From the NCBI GenBank assembly GCA_037903475.1, contig JBAJFG010000111.1, positions 434,001 through 498,000 on the forward strand: a DNA stretch of 64,000 nt. Direction: 5' to 3'. Source of the DNA: Ancylostoma caninum. Lineage: Eukaryota > Nematoda > Chromadorea > Rhabditida > Ancylostomatidae. Under the pieces are notes generated by a model. The model was not told where the DNA came from. It was given only the letters and a program-made list of their open reading frames with translations, and searched no databases. Below, one piece after another: positions 56,930-64,000 of the stretch. Position numbers and translations under genes: made by a program. Every line of letters begins with the position of its first letter. The stretch's first letter is position 1.

Positions 56930-58700
56930 AGTCAGCTCAATTTCTGGATGCAGGCGGAAACGACGTAGCTCAACGGTCTCTTATTTCAATTGACACCCGT
57001 GGCGAAAACACGAGCGCAATTCGCACACTATTACTACGCGAGAAGCTGGAACATTTCTGATTCCCTAGCAGTAATGAGTACTCGTCATGGAGACTGTGCG
57101 GTTCGTCCAGATGTCCCAGCGGCGATGCAAAAAATGTTGGGAGCCGTTGTCGGTCGAAGAAAATGCGTATAATTCCACTCGATCATCGCTTTCCGCGTCG
57201 TTGCTGTCGTTCATTCATTAGTTGTTGAGCACACTATGGCGAACATCATTTCATTTCTCGTTTCTTTGATCCCGGAAAAAATCCTTTTCGCTTGCTAAAT
57301 CTGCTTTTTGTACTTTTCATCGGCAAGCAATTCATCCATCCATTCAATGGCTATGAATGGCTCATTTTGTGGGCTGACATGTCTCGTCAACGCATTTTTT
57401 ACTTGATGATTTATTCATAGGCGGTTTTGGTTGTGGTATCAAAATACGGTTATTTTACATTTTATATAATGTTTTTTTCTTGCGTTTCTTCACTTAATCC
57501 CCCACAGAGTCACATGCCTAGCTTCTTCAAGAAACAGACCTTTGAAATGAGACTGATAAGGGGTTTCCCACACTCTCAAAAGGAAGAAATCGTTATGGAG
57601 ATATCCATGTGATCCTTAGCACTCATAACTCAAATAAGCTAGAAATAGATTCCTGCCTTTTAACAAAATAACATCTGCAGACGTCACCATCGAGCTAGAA
57701 CTGAGAAACCTTTAAAAAGTATTCTTTTTAAATTTTGATTTCGCTCTTGATTATCATTTCCTGTGACATGAGAACCTGGGATTACACAAGCACGTGACTT
57801 TTCAGGATATTATCACTTATTTTGTTCACAGATGTCCACGACTCATTACTTCAAATCATTGCGTCGGAGCATGGAATCCAAAGTGTTCGGTGAATTAAAA
57901 AAAAGATTCAGTATATTTTTAGTCCGCAAAGGCTGTCCAATCAAAGATTATCGCTTTTTTGGAACAACTTCTTGACGGCTGCTCGTCGGGATATGGCAGG
58001 AATTCCTGTTAAGGAACTGATACCTACGTATGAAGAACCTTTGGGAATTCTTCGCCCGTGTAGTTATTGTTATAGAATCTGAGACAATCAGGTGTTACTG
58101 GTGCTACTACTTCCTACTGCCGTGGGAAACTGCCTTGCACACGTTTGGATGTTTTTGTACTTATGAATTTTTGATTATATTCTCTAGTTGTTATTCAATT
58201 TATACGTCACAACAACAGTGCTGTTATAAAACTGTTTCTTTTTGAAGTTTTTTTGGACTTATCATCCATTCACTCTCAGCTCGTATTTGCTTGAAATTCG
58301 CTTTGTCCCCAATCTCGTTCATGCTCTGTTTCGGCGAATGGTATAAGCTAACCCACCAAGGAGGACCATGTACTAGAATCCCACAAAAAGCACGTCCTCC
58401 CTCTGTTCTGGAAGCACAACAATGATGTGTTTGGAATGATAAAACTAACTGCATCCGTGAAGCAGCGATGGATGAACGTGATAGCCTACCTCGGATTTGT
58501 TCGTTATATAATTTTACCAGTTATATGCACGGGTATTGAAACCTATAGAAGTACATCCGGGTTCTAACCCCATAGCCCATTACAAGCTCGATGCAAAAGC
58601 CTGCTGCCCAGTGAGGTGTCCCACAAAAGCCGAATGCAGATGGGGCTGGACTGTTGCCTCCAGAAAAGTTGAGTCACTCGAGGATGGAGCGGGAGGGTGA
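56930..58700 (+). CDS. Cluster of coding-like exons, gene not resolved
   Basis: Several plus-strand segments look coded but could not be joined in phase. They are: about 56916-57053 with DAGGNDVAQRSLISIDTRG; an overlapping frame 56990-57172 with RPDVPAAMQKMLGAVVGRRK; about 57508-57612 after CCCCACAG with FFKKQTFEMRLIRGFPHSQ; about 57928-58030 after ATTTTTAG with LFWNNFLTAARRDMAGIPV and donor TAC|GTATGA; and 58521-58700 after AATTTTACCAG. The last runs 59 codons with the Cys-rich segment KACCPVRCPTKAECRWGW to a TGA. They may be exons of one gene, parts of two, or a decayed copy. No family is recognised. Confidence 0.3.
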
Positions 58701-60871
58701 TCTAGCGTTCATGGTAACATCACAGCAGATGTCGCTTTTATATCAATTGCTTAAATACATGGTTGCATGTTTTTGTTTCTGTTTTACTAGTAATTTTCTA
58801 TTGCATGATCTACTTTTGATTTTTATGGTGTTCGTGAGCTTTTTTCCACGGATCAAAGCTTCTAGGCTGTATTGTTCCACTTCGGAAGATTTGCTCATTG
58901 GAATAAATTGAAAGATGGGATGTAAATACTGCTAGGTTACTGTAGTCCCAGCTCCTTCTTTGCACGCCAAAAATACAATTACAAGCCAAGTAGACCACTG
59001 GATCCTGCAACTACACGCAGTACGTGGAACAGGGAGAGTTTTTAAAATTGACAGTAGGGAATGAAGATACCTTTGGGAGGAGATTAGGAGAAAACTGTAA
59101 TATTTGTTGCAAATTTGTTAAGATGCCACTTTATTTCTGAGATCCTGCCTTGTCCGGTTTTCACGCATAGCCGAATGCGCTACATGGATTTCCAATGTAT
59201 GCATATAGCTTCATGAATAATAGCACTTTCCACCAAAATTGAAGAGACCAAAAACCAGTGCCGTACGAGAGGTGTTTTGAATGATAACCATGTGATATCT
59301 ACTTATCTTTTATGTTCTACAAACATCCTTGAAAATGACTCCTACGAGTAGGCGATGTCAAATTAGTGATTAAAATAGATGTGTAATGCTTTAACTCGCC
59401 AGCGCGGGCCGTTTGTCATCGTGAGGGGGAATAGAGCGTTGTCAGGCTGTCATGATTGGCGTATTGATTGAATGCACCAATCACAGTAGCTTGGCCACGC
59501 CCACTTCCACCAGCTCACCTTGATCCTGGGAGACAAATCTGTTCTTTCACATATTTGTACTATTCATAGGACAGAATAAAAATTGAATAACTCATTTAAT
59601 TCAATTATTCATTCATGACTAAATCCAAATAATTCAAATCTTTAGAAGGAAAGAAATCTAAATGTTATCTTATCATTCGTGAAAGATTTCGCTGCCCTCT
59701 CTTTTTCAAACATCCGAATTACAGACTTATTCGGAATCAAACTTTCAAATTTCAAACGAATCAATAGGTATCTAATGCATTATTCCTTCCTAGGTACAAT
59801 TTGTACCATGACGCCCATGTGTATATGTTATTAAAGCGAATCAGAATTTTACTTTTCAAGTGAAACGAAGAGCATGCCTGGATATCCTTGGATTGGTTGA
59901 ATCGCTAATGCCTCTGAAATGAATGAGGAATCAGGGCTTTTCCCACGAACGGAGATACTACTTGCAGCGTGTATTTTTATATTGCCTTCGAGCTTTGGAG
60001 TTTTCTGTTATTTAAATTCTAAACTGGCTTGTTAGTTAGGTTTTCGCACTTGTTTCTCAACTTTGTTTTCAAAATCTGATTGCCGCTTGGTATCTGAGAG
60101 TGGCCGAGAAAAGTTGAAAAGAATCCAGAATAGCAGCGGTACATATAAGAATTGCAAATGCACTCGTGCTATTTACATACCTATGTCTAGGCAAGAGGGC
60201 TGCATGCGATAGATTCGTGACTATTTACTTTGGTTTTTCTTCCACATTGCCAACTTGTTTAAGCCAGAAGAAGAGGGAAAAGGACGACAAAACAAGATCA
60301 GGTTCGTAATTCCTTCTCTTCTTCTTCGAATAATAGGCTAGAACTTCACACGATCTTTGCTTCCTTGAAGGTGGAAGTGTTTTCGCGCTCAAGTTCATCT
60401 CCCCCCGTCAAATTTAGCTCTACTAGGAACCAAAATCCACTTGAATATGTCGCTGATCAGCGGCTGAATGCTGGCAATCGAGTGTGGCCAGCTGACGTAA
60501 ACTAGGCGACGCGGCGTCTCTTCAATTTTCAGGGTGGCCTTTTATTTGTTAACTATATTTGCGCTATGCGTCTACAACGTACGACACGAGCGAACAACTC
60601 GTTAACGTACGCTCGCCCTTAAACTGAATTGGAATCCATCTCTGGAGAATTTCGCACAGCCATATTCGTTATGAGATGACGCAATGCGTGCGCGTGCGCA
60701 GTGTCAGCTGAGCGGCGGCAGTGTCGCGACAAGCTGCGAGCTTCGTGCACAGGGAACGGGGGGGGGGGGGGGGGTGGGAGGTGGGAGGGTGAGTTCGCGC
60801 CCTCAGCTCACTCCATGCCCCTTGTTCGCTTGTTGTAGCAAATATGGCTGCATGCACAACGGCTCTGCTCA
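58701..60871. other. Intergenic; TTCGAA repeat and a G-rich tract
   Basis: It holds the dispersed repeat at 59580-59797 and a GC-rich stretch from about 60680 with an uninterrupted poly-G tract near 60757-60773. A 163-codon plus frame starting at 60684 arises from this GC-rich DNA and crosses the minus-strand exons; it is not called. Confidence 0.5.
59580..59797. repeat. TTCGAA-rich dispersed repeat, diverged copy
   Basis: It shares TTTTTCAAACATCCGAATTA, AGACTTATTCGGAATC and AATAGGTATCTAATGCATTA with the other copies, but the central TTCGAA palindromes are mutated. Confidence 0.6.
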
Positions 60872-61622
60872 CTATCTCCCACACGTATCTGCCGCCGCCG
60901 CCGGCGCTGCAGCCACGAACGCCGCAGCGGCATGTGTTGTTTTGTTTTCGAGCCCACTGAAATGGTATCATGGAATTTCTTCCAGGCCAAGCTCTCTTGT
61001 TCCTGGCCGCTTCCATGTTTTTGCCGGCTATTTGCTAGTGTCGCCGTTTCAGTACGAAATTCAAAGCAGTGCAAGGAGACTCACGGCGGCGCAAAGAACT
61101 TCTGCAAGTGCCCCTTCTAACAAGGAAATGCGCCAGAAAAAAACGCTCACCTCAATAGAATTGTGTCCGAGTTGAGAGCTTCCTTGAGATAAATGAGCTC
61201 TCTCTAGTAGTTCCGAAGACGTCCCTGGAAGGCAAGCTTTCAATGCACTTGTTACTTCTTCCTCAATAGGAAAAAAATCCTAAAAAGTAGCCGCACGTTT
61301 TCTGCCGAGCCAATAAAGTCGTAACTGAATTTTGAGGCACGTTTTTCTATGGATGGCAGAAAAATTCACTCAACTTCTTTACTACTTCGTAATTTGCTCG
61401 GAGCGAAGTGGCATATGCTGCCAGAAATTTTGATCGGCGTAGTTCTGTTGCCGTTTCTCTCAAATTTCGATAGATTTTGTTCGCCATGAATTCCTTGTGG
61501 TCAAATTTTCTCTTTTCGCAATATTTTTTGGCAAACATAGCCTGTAACTGGACAAAGTTCCCTGGATTTACATGAGTCTTAATGGCTCTATCAGCTGAAG
61601 CCACAACGCATAGACAATTGCT
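60872..61622 (-). CDS. Unknown protein, C-terminal four exons (5' end not found)
   Basis: Four exons join in phase on the minus strand: 61622-61383 (acceptor CCTTTTCTAG, donor GTA|GTAAAG), 61279-61151 (acceptor CTTTTTAG, donor GAG|GTGAGC), 61116-61085 (acceptor CTTGTTAG, donor GCC|GTGAGT) and 60956-60872 (acceptor CATTTCAG, stop TAG). The product of about 161 residues has a basic helical part (LQAMFAKKYCEKRKFDHKEF, NKIYRNLRETATELRRSKF), an acidic start of exon 2 (DFFPIEEEVTSALKACLPG) and an Ala-rich end. The first exon shown starts with an acceptor, so upstream exons exist; an ATG frame at 61918-61712 ending near donor AA|GTAAAA is a candidate but its phase does not match. The last exon lies in GC-rich DNA open in all frames, so the C-terminus is uncertain. 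No family recognised. Confidence 0.5.
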
Positions 61623-61711
61623 CTAGAAAAGGATATTACTCAAGTAAATCAATTTCAACCTATTCACATTTCCCTTACATTTATTTACATTTTCTTTTCA
61701 ATTGTGTCTTT

Positions 61712-61918
61712 TTACTTGTAAGAGTTCTTTTGACCCCAGTGGCAGATCACAGGTTCTCCGCAGATGACCCCAGCGATCAGGGCGGCATTGGATTTCATAT
61801 GTTCCGACCTCTGTCGAGTAGTAATTTGTTTTTTCTCTCTTTTTTTTTGGATTTCTTCTTTTCTTTGTTTTTGACAGCGAATTTGTTCTCCGTCGATTTT
61901 TGTGTTGATAACTTCCAT
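61712..61918 (-). CDS. Lys-rich ATG frame, possible upstream exon
   Basis: The ATG at 61918 opens a 68-codon frame, MEVINTKIDGEQIRCQKQRK then a highly charged helical stretch, ending in ICGEPVICHWGQKNSY next to a good donor (TACAA|GTAAAA). It is just upstream of the four-exon model at 60872-61622 on the same strand. The donor phase (2) does not match the acceptor phase (0) of the next exon, so a small exon is missing, the acceptor differs, or the two are unrelated. Confidence 0.3.
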   Translation of the reverse strand: MEVINTKIDGEQIRCQKQRKEEIQKKREKKQITTRQRSEHMKSNAALIAGVICGEPVICHWGQKNSYK

Positions 61919-64000
61919 TATACAGTTACCTTCTTTGTTCTTTTTGAATTCACTTCAGTTTCTTGTTTTATGTAGTGTTGTTCTCAGTACCTTCTTTCGC
62001 TATATCACATATTTTGCAACTTAAATTTCGATGAGATTGATTTTCAGTGAATTTATTAATATCTAGTACCAAATGGTGTATTAGAATAATTAGTAAAATT
62101 TTTTGTTGATTGTTCGATCCCGAATTAAGTCGAAAATGCGAGTATTCATGAAAATAGAGCTTTGCGGCTCTGCACGGAAGACCACTGACGGGAATTTGGG
62201 CTAAGTTTGTGGTCAGAAGCAGCATAGTCAATACCAAGAACCGAAAACGGAACGCTTTAGATTTATTCGAATTCAAAAATTCGATTTTGAACGATTCGAA
62301 ACTCGTATGTTTGAAAAGGGGGAGCCACCTCTAAGGCTTTTTATTTTTCGGGCATCTAATATTTTTGATCGTGTCCCAAATCAATTACGCAATAATAATT
62401 AGCTAAGATGTTCGGTTTTTATTCGGTCCGAAGTATTGTCAACAGCACTTGTTCAGGTACATAATGCTATCGATCCAGAGGTGATGGATAATTGTTGTTC
62501 TTGTCCATTAGGCCTTCTAGGCATCCACCTTTATGCTAGAACTCCGTATGACGCAGGAATTTTCTAATGTAATGGACAAAAGACCAAAAAATGATTTCTT
62601 TTTCTTCGTTGGAGAGCGCCGCATATCCATTCTGGTTGTTTTCAAAAAAAAAAATTGCTGATGTTGCAGGACATTAACACTATGTCGAGAAAAATGTAGG
62701 ATACATCCAGAAATTCTCTTTTCGATGTGTTTTCGTCAATCAATCTGTATTCGTGGTGATAAACCAAAGATGTTGTTCCTCGCTATAAATTCTTCCATTG
62801 CATATGATTCAGTTGTAATTCGCATATTTTCCGAAGGTGTTATGAAATTACGAGCAGTGTGAATTTCCTCTGGGATGTCTCCCTCGTCAAGAATGCACAA
62901 TCGAAAGCACTCCCTATCCGGGAATAGTCATCCACAAAAGCTTACCCCCAGAATCATCAGGACTAGATACACTATGGAGGTCTATTATAACATATCAGGT
63001 ATAGGACCACTGAGCAGCCTCGCTGAAAACTTCCTTGTTATCCTAAACTTTTGCGAAAAACGACCGTTCTCGTGTGATTACGGGTGGCCTCCATCCTATC
63101 CAGTATTGACGCCGTGTGAGGTCTGCTTATTAGAAACATTCACGGGGAATCGCGACCAATCGCTGGCGTGCAAATGGCCCCGTTTATGGTCTAATATTTG
63201 CCCTTTGATTTAAAGCACTTCGCGAGGCAATGCTGAGATTTTTACTTGAGGATGAATCTTGGATTTTCTGGAGCTAACAATTTTTAGAAGTAACAGTGGC
63301 TTGTGCTCTTAATGTAGAAAAGTTTTGTGTCGTCATCCTAATTGAGCTTCTGATCTGATCTAGGAACAATATGCTAGGCTTGATTGACTTCTCCAAAGTG
63401 AATTCAGGGGATCGCCTCACGAATTTCCTCTAGAAGTCAGAAAGAACTCTGTCAAAAGAAAAAATTTCAGCGGTTTTTCTTCGTTTTGTCTATCTTTTAC
63501 TTTTTTCTAATGATAAAAATAGAAAAAAAAGTAGCGGAATCACCAAACAGCTTAGTAAATGTGATCAGGAACAGCTGTTTTCTGCTGTTCCAGGAATTTT
63601 CGTAAAATAAACGGGAAAGCTGGAAGGAAATTTTAAAAAAATAATTAGAGAAACATTGCCTTACTCACCCTAGTATGAAAATATGTTCGATTTTTTTTGA
63701 ACATTCGAGTGGGTAAATTTTGACTTTTTTGAGTTGAAAACTTGAATTTTGAATTGAAAAGTCGAGTTTCAGAGGAAAATCTCGATATATTCGAATATTT
63801 GTTAGATTTCCTACATACACATACTGCCCGTTCGCTGAGTCCGCTTCTTTTTCCATTCACATTTCTTGGAAACAAATCGAACTTGCAAATTTATTCTGTT
63901 GCCCTCTTCTGCGTTATTTTCTTCTGGAAACTTCTCTTCTCTCATGTAGTCTTCTGTCTTTTTCTACATGAATTCAATTGTTCCACCACCACTGCGATGA
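61919..64000. other. No supported gene at the right edge
   Basis: It includes a TTCGAA-rich stretch at about 62100-62350 related to the dispersed family. A 112-codon plus frame at 62875-63213 starts with a good ATG only if TCT before it is ignored and has no domain or splice support. Nothing else recognisable. Confidence 0.45.

Noticed and set aside
60684..61175. 163-codon plus frame
   Set aside because: It comes from GC-rich DNA with a poly-G tract and crosses four minus-strand splice sites that define a better model.
61968..62276. 102-codon minus frame with a signal-peptide-like start
   Set aside because: It overlaps TTCGAA-rich sequence related to the dispersed family and lacks splice or promoter context.

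Overview
The window looks like a nuclear contig from a nematode, most likely a strongylid (hookworm-like) parasite. That is inferred from AT-rich DNA, short coding exons with consensus nematode splice sites (pyrimidine-CAG acceptors, GTAAGT or GTGAGT donors), long repeat-filled introns, AATAAA poly(A) signals and several decayed mariner copies. No species can be named from the sequence alone. There are no bacterial-type operons.

Layout. 0-18 kb: mostly non-coding and repeat-rich, with a few isolated coding-like exons, a 1.8 kb TIR element (5452-7253) holding tRNA-like modules and a nested second element, a 273 bp hAT-type MITE (12433-12705), an interspersed repeat with about seven internal ~117 bp units (12717-13995) and a 113 bp hAT-type MITE (17074-17186). 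18.3-19.2 and 28.4-29.3 kb: two copies of the same internally deleted mariner. 19.6-20.6 kb (-): a two-exon gene for a secreted Gly/Pro/Tyr-rich peptide. 23.6-25.1 kb (+): a two-exon gene for a secreted Tyr/Gln-rich then acidic Ser/Thr-rich protein. 26.9-27.3 kb: a one-frame coding relic with two stops. 29.6-30.4 kb: tandem dimeric tRNA-derived SINEs. 31.99-32.06 kb (-): tRNA-Ala(AGC). 32.6-32.9 kb (-): a well-bounded exon of an unknown gene. 34.3-36.95 kb (-): a multi-exon gene of unknown function. 38.5-52.2 kb (+): the AMPK gamma subunit gene, the one confidently identified family here, whose ten core exons join in phase. 53-58.7 kb (+): several unlinked coding-like exons. 60.9-61.6 kb (-): a phase-consistent four-exon gene end of unknown function. 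The rest, to 64 kb, is non-coding.

How it fits together. The 34.3-36.95 kb gene and AMPK gamma point away from each other across a GC-rich stretch near 36.95-37.25 kb that could hold a shared promoter. The two secreted-protein genes have the same plan: a short exon carrying only the signal peptide, a phase-2 intron, then one exon with basic residues next to a low-complexity mature region. Mobile DNA accounts for much of the remainder, and one TIR element with tRNA-like modules sits inside an AMPK gamma intron. All gene models come from reading splice sites and frame by eye; no homology search or transcript data were available.
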